From Sambucus nigra (taxonomy: Eukaryota > Streptophyta > Magnoliopsida > Dipsacales > Adoxaceae), in the NCBI GenBank assembly GCA_949130495.1, contig OX422220.1, positions 121,643,810-121,707,809 of the forward strand: DNA of 64,000 nucleotides. Reading direction: 5' to 3'. Every line of letters begins with the position of its first letter. The first letter of the stretch is position 1. Positions 1 through 11,154 of this stretch are shown here, one piece after another. Position numbers and translations under genes: made by a program. The notes beneath the pieces are model-generated. The model had not been told where the DNA came from and searched no databases. It saw only the letters and a program-made list of their open reading frames with translations.

Positions 1-1250
1 CCAAAATTCTAGTTTTGTAAACATTATCTCCATTTTCTTACATCACTCTCATCCATTTTTCACCCCACTTTCCATCCTTACCTCACCACCATCCAACCAT
101 AATAAAATCAACCTCTTACTTTTGCAAAATCAGAATTAAAGTTCTGTAGAAGGTTTACCCTTATTCATTTATAACTAACTCAATTAGTAGTAGTTGTTTA
201 CTTTTCTTTCCACTTTTAATATAACTTTATTTTATTTCTTCACCTCAACACTAATCTCACTTTTTATTATTTAGTACACATAAGTCTTATTTTCATAAAA
301 TCTAAAAAGCCAAAAAGAGGGCTTTGTGATAAACCCTAATTAGAATGTCCTCATTTTTCACTCTCTATACTTGCATTTTTGAAAAAATAAACTAAAGGGA
401 GTTCTGACTTAGGATTTATGGGTCAAACCCCACCATTTCATGTTATCAAACTACTTGAATTTTGGTGCCCTTTGGGAAATGTAGGCATCCCGACCCAATC
501 TTAGGACTCGAGTCTTATTTTTTAATTTATTCATTTTATGTTTTCTTGAGTTTAGTAGTATTGTCGATACGCATAATCCAATATATTTGTGTTCCTCTCG
601 ATATACACACTCACGTCTTTATAGTGATTTGTGATTCAATGGACACTCATATTATATTTTTTATGATTATTTCTCTTGCAAACTCATTAAGATGATACCA
701 CTACGTCTTTCCCATGATGTGAGTCCGATGATTTATATCTCTCATTATTCACATTGCATACCTGTACACATGTATTACACTTTGGAGAAAAGGAGAATAT
801 TATCAGAGAACATGAGAAATCGAAAGGGAGGGATGGGTGCCTAACACCATCCCATTTTGCAACTTAGTCCTCAGACCTTTGAATCAGTTAGTTTCGTACG
901 CATCAATGTCTTTGATGTCGTTCTCTTAGGATGGTTACATTTCTTTTGCTAGTTTAGAGGAAAATAGGTTGCCGATTTAATTTTTACATTTTTCTTCCCT
1001 TTTGATGATGGTTGATTTATATTCGAGGCAGCCCGCATAGACCAGCATGAGTGGTGGAAAGAGAACTCCCTTATCCTTGAATCCCCACATGTACAGAGAG
1101 AGGGGTTTCTCCAATTTTTCCTCCCCTCTAATTTCGGGGCCAGCCCGCATCGAAGGAATTCAATCCAGATGGCCACAGACACAATCACTCCTTAAAAAAT
1201 ATTCTCTTTGATGTAATTAAAATTCATGATCAACCCTTTCTCAGGACACT
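1..1250. other. Unassigned AT-rich sequence at window start
   Basis: No coding region could be supported here. The stretch is AT-rich with pyrimidine-rich patches, and the open frames at 462-695 (plus) and 949-1188 (minus) show no recognised motif and no start context. The part around 310-900 has a texture reminiscent of a Tat/Athila LTR or leader, but I could not find matching ends or a partner copy. The boundary with the retrotransposon protease near 1260 is abrupt and suggests a truncation point. Confidence 0.4.
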
Positions 1251-1263
1251 ATAACGCATCAAA

Positions 1264-1956
1264 TCATGACTCAAAAAAGGGGAAAAAAACTATGGACTTA
1301 TCAAAATAATCCACACAATCATGATATAAGGACAACCATTCCATACTGAAGATAACATTGTATAAGGTCATATGTAAAATCAACAGAATAACTACGAAAT
1401 GTAGATTCCCAATATCCACATCTATACCACGATGGATAAAACAAATAGGTGTACCCCGACACAATGGTGAATCTGTGTAAGGAGTATCCGAAGCTAAATT
1501 TAATAGCTTACCTGACTGAGCGAAGCTTCTACTAACAAAATAGTGTGATGCACTTGTATCAAATAAAACACGCACAATATTCCCATGGATAGGAAACATA
1601 CCCTCTACTGCTTGAGCTGGGGGGCTGAGTATCTCTTTAAGCAACGTGGTACACACACTCATATTGTAACTATGGTTGCCCATCATTTGAGATGGTGGTG
1701 GAGCTGATAAAGCAGCCACTATAATAAAATAAAATAAAAACTATTGGTTTTGACCCTATGTTTCCTTATACCCATGTTGGCTTCTCTTCCCCCACCTCAC
1801 CATATAAAAGAATAAGTGTTGAGAAACATCTTGTGATGGATCCTACCATGGTTTTGGCCTTGTATCTTGTACCCTACTACTGGTGACCTTGTTAGATTCT
1901 TCCTTACTGTCCTTAGCCCTTCTGGCTCTGGTAGGACTGTTCCCCTTGGCCCTGAT
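1264..1956 (-). pseudogene. Ty3/gypsy protease and gag tail (element 0)
   Basis: This is a remnant of the aspartic protease that processes the Gag-Pol polyprotein of a Ty3/gypsy chromovirus. The 151-codon open stretch at 1264-1719 (minus) contains VLFDTSASHYFVS, which matches the family DTGASHSFVS active-site motif with Gly replaced by Ser. Further on it has YNVIFSMEWLSLYHDCVDY, which matches the usual YDVILGMDWLSxxxAxIDC. Upstream on the minus strand (1720-1956) is a low-complexity Gln/Arg-rich linker of the kind that follows gag. The expected reverse transcriptase, which should lie at lower coordinates, is absent, so the element is truncated near 1260. A solo LTR in the opposite orientation separates this piece from its gag at 4794-5672. 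Confidence 0.75.
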
Positions 1957-4793
1957 TGTAATAACTCGTAATTTTAAAGAAAATTAATAATTAATTAATT
2001 AAAGGATAATTAGATTAATAACTGGAAATACGGATTTACTATAATTTTATTTATGAATTTAAAGTTATATATGATAAATTAAAGTTAAAAAAATTAAAAT
2101 GGAACTTTACAGTTTAATTGGAAAGTTGTTAGAGTTTTATAGGCGTTAGTTTAATACTCATAAAGTTTGGGGATAAAACTATAATTATTGTAAATTATAA
2201 ACTGAATTAGTCGAATAGGGAATTTTGGGAAAAAATTTAGGGTAAGTTGATCTTTATGCATTTCCCGTAGGAGAATTTTAGTGTTTAAAGGAATTCAAAA
2301 TGTGGGAAATATAGCTACCCAAGCCAACTTACTTCGCACCTAGACCCACGACCATGGGCTTGAACACAGTGTTCGTGTGGTACAAAGTCTCTGCCCATGA
2401 TCCCTCATAGTTGTTGTATGGTACAAAGTCTCTGGCCATAGTTATCGCTGGGTAAAAATAGAACTATGATCCCTCATAGTTGTCGCGACCATGATTGGAC
2501 CACAGTTGTCGTGGATTTTCTCATATGGGTTGTCAAGTTGTTTTAAAAGGTTTTCATATACATAATTGAAATAAAGTTTTTTACCCTTTTAAAGGCAAGT
2601 TACGAATATAGTCTTCTCCTTTTATATATGCAATAGTTAATTTTACCTAAACCTTAATTGTAGGCTTTAAATTGGTCAGTAAACATTGGGTTTTAAGAAC
2701 CCTCATGGTATTTCCCCATTGTGATGAAATTGGAAAATTTCATATGAATTAAATTTGAATATAACCTTAGTTCATTTATAAATTGTGAAATTGGACCATT
2801 GATTAGTAAACTTGCATATTAGGGTTTTATATTTAATTAGTCCTTAAGTTGATTTAGAGTTAATGATGGGTAATTATTATTAAATTAGGAACTATTTATT
2901 GTTAAGAAGGCATGTACTAAATAAAATTGTAGATTTATCTTGACGGGTGGTACCTTTAGGTAGGAAATGCCTAATTCTGGTAATTCAAATCATGTTGTTT
3001 AATAATTAGAGTTTAATTCCACATACAAATGCATGTATAGTGAATAACCCATGCTTATTATCTTGAATTGAAATTAGAATTCCTTTAATTGATTTATAGT
3101 CTTGGAAATTGGAAGTTTGATGTAATCAAATTTGAATTGGAATTCAGCCCTTAATTACATTCCTTATGTTATTGGAATTGGAATGCTTACATAGTTGAAT
3201 TAGAAGGCGTACGATAAAAATGCTATTGGATTATGTTAATTGATATTGTTGTTTGTTTATGGTGTGTGGTTGTGGTTGTAATTGGAAATTGGTTGTTTAA
3301 TCCTTGCAATCCTTAAATTAATTCACATTAATAATTCTATAACTAATGTTAATATACTAATGAATACCCTATCTAGATAGAAGCGTGTCAGAGGGTTCCT
3401 TATTTGCATTTCATTTACGAGATGTCTCACGCACGGAGTCTAAAGACGGTTAGGAGTGAGGAGTTTAAGAATACTTTGACTAACCTATAGTTTTTAGTAT
3501 AATGCTTAAATTGATGATTAGTCTCATACGAGTTATGATCCTATGTGTGGTTCAAGGAATCCTTTAGAATTTAATGAAATAAAATAACGAGTGATTTAGA
3601 AACTAGTTTAGAATGGTGTGAAGAGTTAGGTTAATAGAACATAATGATTCTATGATAAGTTGTAAGCTAAATGTGGAATATGGAACGGTAATAATATGAT
3701 AATGATGTTTTGATTAAATGAGATGAATAAGTGGATATGGTTATTAGTATGTTCCGAGAGAGAACACTCTTGTTGCGTGATGAAGGACCACGATTTTATT
3801 AATTCGTCACACTTAATGTTGTTTGTCCCGACCATGCTATCACGAGGTGGTGCCCAGTCGGGCTGATGATATCTTATTTTGTGAATCACATGGATTACTT
3901 ATGTTTACAGTTATGACCGCATGAGATATAGGTGGTGTCCAGTTGTATGATGGGATTTATTTGTTCATCACACTGTTTATTCATGCTTATAGTTTTGTCC
4001 ACACAAAAGAAAGGTGGGGTCCATTTGTGTAAAGATCTTTATTTGTGGGTACCACATATTTTTTATATGGCCGGGGAGAAAAGGTTCATGTCGGTCACGC
4101 TTGAAATATTTAATAGATTAATTAATTAATAAAACAAATGAGTTAATCAAAATGGACTGTGAGGTTCCGCGGCATATGGGTGGTTATCGTAGTGGGCTTA
4201 ATAACTTTGGACTTATCATTTGTATATATAACTGCTTTTGAGTTGCGTAACTTTGGTAACTTATTAGGTTTTTATCCATTTATATTCATGGAAACATTTT
4301 CGGTGCTAAGGTTGGACCTCATGGTAGATTCTTATCTAGCTAGGACAAATCATCATTTTTTATCCATTCAAATCATCATCATCATCAAAAGTTTGATGTA
4401 GGTTTATCTACTTGATGTACTATCTTTCATTTCAGTAGCATTTCAGTAGCATGAGTTGAATACTTCATAATTTGTTGTCATGTATATTGGGAGGACAATT
4501 GACATATATATTTTATATTTTAGTTGAGTTGGGTTTATGTTGTCAGACTGTGTACTGTTGTATTTTAGTTGAGACATGTGGATGTCGTTTATAGATATAT
4601 CTTATATTATTTTAATTGATGATGCATTTATGAGTTGAGCATTTTAGTTTTATCATATGGTTTCATATCTTGTCTTATTGTTTCATTTTATTTTATACAT
4701 GCTAAGAATGATATTTATATTAGTTTTGAAAAGTTATATATTTTAATTATAGGAATTGACCAACCTTAATGTTAAAATATACGGGTTGTTACA
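1957..4793 (+). mobile_element. Chromovirus-type solo LTR (2,837 bp)
   Basis: The segment starts TGTAATAACTCG and ends CGGGTTGTTACA, the same terminal style as the other 2.8-3.0 kb LTRs in this window. It is flanked by ctgat (1952-1956) and ctaat (4794-4798), a five-base target-site duplication with one mismatch. No PBS or PPT adjoins it, and minus-strand gag-pol sequence continues on both sides, so it is a solo LTR inserted in the opposite orientation to its host. The interior (about 2370-2490) contains duplicated words (TGGTACAAAGTCTCTG near 2377 and 2417; ATGATCCCTCATAGTTGT near 2398 and 2463). The small open frames inside are not supported as genes. Confidence 0.8.
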
Positions 4794-5672
4794 CTAATGG
4801 TTCTAATGGTAATGATCGTCACAACCCTTGTGACTCTTATGAGGATGATCTCCAAACTATGTCCCATTAGATTGTTAGGCCCCTTATGCACGATGAGACT
4901 ATCTTGTACCACCTCCTCCTATCTTGCCAGATTGGCTAGACGCATCGTCATTGGATCTCTTCTCACCCATTCTCTTTCAAAACTCCCGTTGATCCTGACA
5001 ATGAAGCAAAGTGGCATTCACCAACTGTACATAAGTGGTGTAGGTCAGGTTACCCAATAATATTTGCTTAATCTTCCAACTCAACCCATATATAAAGCAA
5101 TCCATGCTCTTTGTCTTTGTATCGACCTCTTTTGTTGCAAACATGGATAAGCTAGTAAACTCTCGATCATATTCTACAACAACGTGGCTCCCCTATGCCA
5201 GACTTAGAAACTCTCTCTTCTTTTCCCCTAACTACCATTGAAAAGAACTTTTAGTCAAAACTTCTCAAGAACTCTGCTATGTTCATGGTGATCCTCTCTT
5301 CTATCTTGGTGGTAGACTCCCACCACTGTAACACCTCACCCACCAACTTAAAACTAGCTAGAATATTCATCTGAACATCAATGCTCTTTATTATCCTTAA
5401 TTGCCTATAAATAACATTACTCCACTTATGCACCAAGGTGGTCCCGGGGAACTTTGGTGGGTTACCTTTAGAAAAGGCCCAACCTTCCCTTTCCCAAGTA
5501 GATAGTTGATGCTGAGCTAGAACTTCCACCTACGGTTGGGGTTGATAAACTTTTTTTAGTGTGGAGGACACTCCAGTTTTGACTACCTGAGCAATGATGG
5601 CATCCATGTCAACTGCTGGAATTTTTTATGGTACCTACAACTACTGTGGCTGCTACTCCGGCTGAGAATCCC
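4794..5672 (-). pseudogene. Ty3/gypsy gag, element 0
   Basis: This is a fragment of the capsid (Gag) gene that belongs with the protease at 1264-1719. The open stretch 5251-5529 has the gag landmarks: NPPKFPGTT near its start (family: NPPxFxGxxDP), then FKLVGEVLQWWEST (family: FxLxGxAxxWWxS). Beyond it the reading is broken by several stops and frameshifts. The same landmarks are seen in the gag genes of elements 1 and 2. At about 5673 the gag sequence is interrupted by a CACTA-like terminal sequence. Assignment to the retrotrans_gag family is by motif only. Confidence 0.7.
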
Positions 5673-5870
5673 GTACTACACCAAAAAATCTAGATTATCA
5701 CGGTCCTTGATCGTGATAAAAAGTCATTTTTGGGGTCAAATAACGTGACAATTATAGGTTCAATAACACCCCTGAAGACTACTTATTTTTACGATCCTTT
5801 TAACCTAGGAAATTTTGAATCAAGTTTTCATGGTCTTGTCATAGTCAAGGATCGTCACAAAAGTGTAGCC
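5673..5870. repeat. CACTA-like terminal sequence with palindromic subterminal repeats
   Basis: The segment begins TACTACACCAAAAAAT, close to the usual CACTA transposon end CACTACAxxAAAAA. It is followed directly by TCACGGTCCTTGATCGTGA, an imperfect palindrome, and by a second related copy in inverse sense near 5840 (GTCAAGGATCGTCAC). The same 19-bp word recurs three times at 33036-33140. Subterminal repeats of this kind are typical transposase-binding sites of CACTA (En/Spm) elements. No transposase is linked to this copy, so it may be a deletion derivative or a stray end. Confidence 0.5.
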
Positions 5871-6930
5871 TAAAAAAATGTTGGGCGGTAGTTACTACCT
5901 AGCAGAAAACTTGCTTCAAAACAACCAAAAAACATGTTTTTGTTCAAACCAAACAATAACCACCATAATATAATATGCAATTAAAAGTAATCAAATCAAA
6001 TACCAAATTAAACAAATAAAGTTTAATTACATCAAATAGCAATTTAATTAGAATTCATAAGTATCAAAATAAAAAATCTCAATAACATGGTACTCGCAGT
6101 AACACCTCAATCACTCTAACCAGAGACTCGAAAGGTTGTATTGGATGGTCGTGCACCATGGTACTCGCAGTGGCTCTCGAATCCTTCTCTCCCCTTACAA
6201 TCAGTGATTCTTCACGCATTTCACAGATATAAAATCTCTCCCCATCTAGCTCAAATTTCATCAAGATAGTGGGGCTGGGTTAGAGTACATATCATAAGGA
6301 GTTAATGAGACAGGTGTCAACGATGAGGGGGATTGTGTAGTAGTCCCTCACCAACCATCTCCTTACCCTTTCCATTATCCTATGCCTTCCCATTCCCCTT
6401 ATCTTTTCTCCCACGTGAAAGATCCTATTTCCCATTCGAATATTTTTATCATGGTTTATTGGTCATTATCCAACTTCGAGTTTGTCTCTGACATGTACGT
6501 GTCAAACCTAGGGGAAAACCCACTATAACCACAAGAAAATCTCATTATCTTTGACTTTTTTATTTAAGAGCTGACACCTTGAGTACGACCATTTCTATCT
6601 TAGCCCAGCACTTGGCTCAGTATATCCATGGTTATAGATGCCTTGTTAACATCACTCTATCTTTTTTACACCCCCTTTAGGCTCTTTTTAAATAGTATAA
6701 AAACAAGTCATTAACCTTGAAAATAATATTATTAAATTACCAAAGTTGACAATATAATTATGGTTAGAACTTACCAATGTCTCACCGACCTGTGAATTAG
6801 TAGCCTTACCCTTTTTAGACAAACCTTTACTTATGTGGAATTTCCCCCAGGCCATTCCCAAACTCGTGTACAAATCAAATTAATAATAAAATTTTAATTT
6901 GACCATTTGTAAGTGGTAATCTCATATAGG
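5871..6930. other. Unassigned interval, possibly CACTA-internal
   Basis: No gene is supported. Short minus-strand open frames at 6079-6264 and 6688-6873 have no recognisable domain. Their position beside a CACTA-type end would fit the degraded tail of a CACTA element, but that is inference only. The interval ends at the LTR boundary at 6931. Confidence 0.3.
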
Positions 6931-7447
6931 TGATGATAGTAAATGCACACAAGCTAAACAAGAGTAAATATGAAATAAAGAAATGAAGTCACACACATAA
7001 CACAAGATGTACGTGGTTCGATAATGTACTTGCGTTCATGGGGTATGGGGTTTGCACTCAATATTACTTTAAAGAACTAGTCGACAGAGTTGTAATAATA
7101 ATCGACATTACAATATCACATACGCCCTTAAGGGGGAGCGGGTTTACATATATATGGGAGCTTAGTAGAGTCCTAAGATCTATCAATAGTTATCCTTAAG
7201 AGTTCGGAGCTATACTTTATTAACTTCAAATGTTCTAAATGGTGAATACATGGAAGTATTCTGTGACTTAGACTCTTTATTAACTTTGGGCACACATAAC
7301 CTCCGCGCTTATGCCGAGCACGTGCCTGCATGATTATGGACCCATAATTTTCCCAAATATTGGGGTCTCTTTGAGGTCGTTGGGATTTGTTACCTCTAAG
7401 TCTGTTGTTGATATATGACAAGTCTTCATACCAAGTAAATAAAAACA
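6931..7447 (-). mobile_element. Tat-type LTR, 3' LTR of a truncated element (F1)
   Basis: This 517-bp segment is bounded by TG at 6931 and CA at 7447, and is followed at the high side by a minus-strand polypurine tract. Its length equals that of the Tat LTRs at 46627-47141 and 55420-55936 (515 and 517 bp). It also contains the ACGTGGTTCG-type motif seen in related form in those LTRs. As in the complete Tat element, the next feature inward is an antisense Transposase_28-like gene. The rest of the element (integrase, RT, gag, 5' LTR) is missing, cut off at about 10080. Confidence 0.6.
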
Positions 7448-7463
7448 TTCCTTCCCCAAAAGT
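7448..7463 (-). promoter_or_regulatory. Polypurine tract of truncated Tat element F1
   Basis: On the minus strand the sequence reads CTTTTGGGGAAGGAA immediately before the LTR begins with TG. Such a purine run primes plus-strand DNA synthesis in retrotransposons and identifies 6931-7447 as a 3' LTR. Confidence 0.6.
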
Positions 7464-7659
7464 TGATTTTTTCTTAGAATCTTCGTTGACTAGTCAGAGG
7501 GAAATTTAGTAAATGCCCCAAAAATTGGAATGCTTGTGTACATTAAGTGCCCCAGGGGAACGCTGGTAAATAGAGCCTCTTTTCTTGATGGTGATCCATT
7601 TCTTCGATAGACGTCGCACACACGTATGATGATGATTATTTTAGGGAATCATGAGGGCA

Positions 7660-7673
7660 TTCTCACTATAAAA
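7660..7673 (+). promoter_or_regulatory. Candidate TATA box of the antisense gene in F1
   Basis: TCACTATAAAACA lies about 195 bp upstream of the inferred start codon at 7859. The homologous gene in Tat element C has CTATAAAAGG about 172 bp upstream of its start. The pyrimidine-rich leader between TATA and ATG is also shared in character. This suggests a promoter independent of the LTR, but transcription has not been shown. Confidence 0.5.
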
Positions 7674-7858
7674 CAATGGTTCCCTATCTTTCCTCAGTTT
7701 CTTGTTCATTTCAAAAACCTATGAACTTTCAAAGGGGAGCTTCACGCTATCATCATTTTATCTGTAGGAACTTTCGAATCTCAACTCCATTTCAATCGCT
7801 CTTCTATACTTCTTCAATTTCTCTTTTTAATTCTTTAATTGAGTTTTCATCTTTAACC

Positions 7859-9953
7859 ATGGTGTAAGTTATTAACAAAGACACCATTAAAAACTTTAAA
7901 CTTAACTACCAAATTCCACAATGGATAACTGTAGAATTAGTTAGGGGTACCTATGACCTTTTTTCCCATCCTAAGGGTCATTGGTTTCCATCTACTTTTG
8001 TTCCTAAATGTAGGGTCACTTTTCCCCTAAATCATTCTTTTTTATAATTCTATCAGTATTTCGATGTGGTCCCAACCCATGTAATTCCAAATAGTTAGAG
8101 GATAGTTAATGGTGTTCACCGCATTAATGAGTTTTATAGGATCCATCTTGGAATTATTGAAATTATGTACCGTTACCAATTAGCAGCAACCCATGAGAAT
8201 ATCTATTACATGAAGATAAGGGTGGCCAATCGGGTCGTACTTATGAATGTCCCTGATTCCAATAAGGATTACTGGGATCATGGGATGATTGGGAAGAACT
8301 GGAAACATTCTCCACTTTTCTTGGTGAAGGCCAATATGCCCCTAGGAAGGGTGAGGCACTGGTTAAAAAGAAAATTAAATCGTAAATTGTTATTCCTTTT
8401 CTTAGTTTAAGCTAATTTTGAATGCTTTTGTTTGTTCTTTATAGAAAAATACAAAAAAAAACTCTTCACGAACGTGACGTTAATTTTTTAAATCTCCAAG
8501 TAGTTTAGGTTATTCAACAGAGGTTTGAAACTGTTGATCACTCTAGGTCGACGGTATTCTTAGTCATCTACAAGAGTTTTACTATCTCTTTTATTATGAG
8601 GTTATAGGACAAACAACGGTTGTCCCTATTTCTTTGGATGAGCCAAAAGCTTCCATCTTATAGAATTTAGATGGTGAGGGGAAAATGAGGAAGGGACATC
8701 ATCTTACTTTGAGTCATTAATCATTTTGCTAGTTCCTTCTACTGGGGTATATCCCAACACAATGGATAATAAAAAGGTTTTGAACTTGATCACTATGAAT
8801 GTTAGTACCTTGTATCCTCCCCTTGCTCGCTCGTCGGGAAAAAATAAATATCTTGCTCAGTCAGTGAGCAAAAAGAGTGAATTTGGACGTTCGACCCTAT
8901 AGACATTGATTATTCCCCCTTTAAGGAATATGAGAACCTTTCAAAGAGGCAAAAGATGGACCACTTACCTTCTCCCCACTGACCATTGCTGGGAAATCAA
9001 TGTTGATAAGGGAAAGAGCATTACCCAATCGGTAGTTGCTCACCTCGACTTGGATCGAGACTTGATTCAGTCGGGGATCTCCCCTTCTAATAGGGAAGTT
9101 TATTCTTATATTCCTCATGATCGACTATTAGAACGTGTGAGACACAATGTCTCTCTCTCATAAGTTGATCGTTATTATATCATTTATCTATGTTTATTTC
9201 TTACTTATACTTTTCTCACATTTTCTCTCCCATTGTTTAGAAGTTCCTTATTGATTATGATCGGTTGTGGGAGAGAAATAATTGACTGAAGGGGTCCTCT
9301 ATTGATGTGTAAGTGACCTTCGAATAGCTGGGCAAGTCCTTGGTAGTTGCTCGATCACTGAATGCTTCTCAAACAATCGAAAAGCTGAAGCACTATGAAA
9401 ATTTAAGAGCCTGAATGCCTAAAGTATTAAGCTTTAAAAGAAGATTAAGAATTCTTTCATGCTGGTGACTACTTATAAATAGGACAAGAAGGAGATAGAG
9501 AAGGCTAAGCCTGAGTTAGAGCTTGCCAAGACATAGGCTAATGAGGCCAAGGCCAAAGCTGATGAGGCCTTAGCTAGTGTGTCAAAGTTCAAGATAAGTC
9601 TTTTACTCATGGTTGTGATAAGGCCTTTTCCAATGTCGAAATCCATATCATATACCTTAGAAAGGCATTTTTAATAATGGTTAAGATGAGGCTCTTATCA
9701 AGGTTAATACTTTAAGGAAAATAGTGTAGGCTCCCTTATTTAAATTGAGGAGGAGGATAAAGATGATGATGAGGTGGTGGTCAGAGGGGAAGCCTTTGCC
9801 AATGAGCCTGTTCTTGTGTAGGTTGAACAAACAACTATGATTAGGGTTAACCAGCTGAAGGTGATGACCAATTTCTAAGTGGTCGAGAAGGATAAGGTCG
9901 GTGAGAATGCTCTTTAGAACAGTTAAGAAGAAGTGTATTTCTTTTTCCTTCAA
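7859..9953 (+). pseudogene. Antisense Transposase_28-like gene in Tat element F1
   Basis: This gene runs opposite to its host element, between the 3' LTR and the lost integrase. The inferred start, ATGGTGTAA, has a stop at codon 3 where the copy at 47576 reads MIYII, so the two proteins align from the first residue (IPQW against IPDW; KCRVTFPL against ECGFTFPP; RIVNGVHRINE against RVVNGIHKLNQ; VPDSNKDYWDHGMIGKNW against FLDSNKDYCDYGVIAKN). The architecture resembles the Transposase_28 (putative gypsy-type transposon) family. An 83-bp intron (8362-8444, GT...ATAG) sits at the same place as in the other copy. The C-terminal part has a charged, probably coiled-coil region (EIEKAKPELELAK) and an acidic patch near 9760. 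Many stops and frameshifts make it non-functional. The role of these genes is unknown. Confidence 0.6.
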
Positions 9954-10080
9954 TGAAAGATGTAGTGGGTTGTCCCACTAATAATCTTTTCAATGAAATA
10001 GATAGTTTGATCCAATTATTGCCCTTCTGTCATATTTATTATTCCTGGTATGTTTTCTTTTATTTGCTAATCTTATGTAA

Positions 10081-11113
10081 ATCCTAAAGTAAACATATTG
10101 GGTAATCATATAACCAAAATACATGATTCTTACCGTTCTAGAATTATTAAAACATCATCAATTAAACTTTTCTTGGATCAAATCATCCTATTATCATGAA
10201 AACCCCCATTTTTTCTATTTTCTTCAAAAATCATCATACATCTCCTCATAAATTCGTAATTTAATTATGCATGGTCTATGATTTTGTTAAAGAGATACTT
10301 CCAGATTCAAACTACATATAAATCCTACCCCAAATTAAGGTTTAATCTCCAAGATTCATGAGTTTCAATATTTTCATGGTTATCATCAAATACTACACTA
10401 TCATGGATAAATTATTTGCTGAATCTTAATGAATTAAAACACTTGCCTGGAAATTCGATGTTCTGATCCTTTGACGACGATAAGGGTTGGTTCTCTTCCT
10501 CTCTCCAGTCACCAATCCGATAATAGTGGTGGTGCGTGGTGGTTATGACCTTAGAAAACTCCTTGGAACTTCTCCTCTCTTCTCACGTTGCCCACTACAT
10601 GGTTTTAACATATAATGGCCCTAATGGCCGAAAGGTTGGTTGATAAATAAAGCCTAAATTTCGTGGGTTAATATTCCCTAAAAATCAAAATGACTAAAAT
10701 ACCCTCCCGGGTTGTCTGTTTGGCCTAAAAATGCCCCGAGACCCAAACTAAACCCCCGACTAGTGTTTTCTGACTATCTCGACCCTTCCGGACACATTAG
10801 AGCACTTGAAATGACCATACGGATGACACAATTATAATTTACTTTTAAATTCCTTTAAATGATTCCTGACGCAACTAACACGCACGTCCCAACTAAATTT
10901 TCGAATTATCGTATTTATGACTCGTGAATTTTTTTAATAAATTTAATAATCATATATTACCATATTCACTCAGTAGTATTCAACATTATTATCATAATCA
11001 AATACAAACTCCCGTCTCACTATTATTTAAATCCGTATTAATTTCCAAATATTTATCACATTTAATTAAATTAATCACATTAAATAAAATTAATAAAATT
11101 ACGGGGTATTACA
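10081..11113 (-). mobile_element. Element 1, truncated 3' LTR
   Basis: This segment aligns closely with 17147-18170, the outer part of the element 1 5' LTR, including the shared end ACGGGGTATTACA. On the minus strand it starts TGTAATACCCCG. It lacks the inner 1.9 kb that the 5' LTR has, and breaks off at 10080 against Tat element F1. The PPT at 11114 confirms that it is the 3' LTR. Confidence 0.85.
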
Positions 11114-11126
11114 TATTTCCCCCTAA
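11114..11126 (-). promoter_or_regulatory. Element 1 polypurine tract
   Basis: The minus strand reads TTAGGGGGAAATA just before the LTR start TGTAATACC. It overlaps the end of the pol reading frame (KILLLGGN), matching the FRDEIxxxGG...PPT arrangement typical of Tekay/Del chromoviruses. Confidence 0.75.
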
Positions 11127-11154
11127 TAACAGAATTTTATCCCGAAATTTAGAA

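Noticed and set aside
462..695. 77-codon plus-strand open frame
   Set aside because: It is hydrophobic with no motif and no supporting context; length is within chance for AT-rich DNA.
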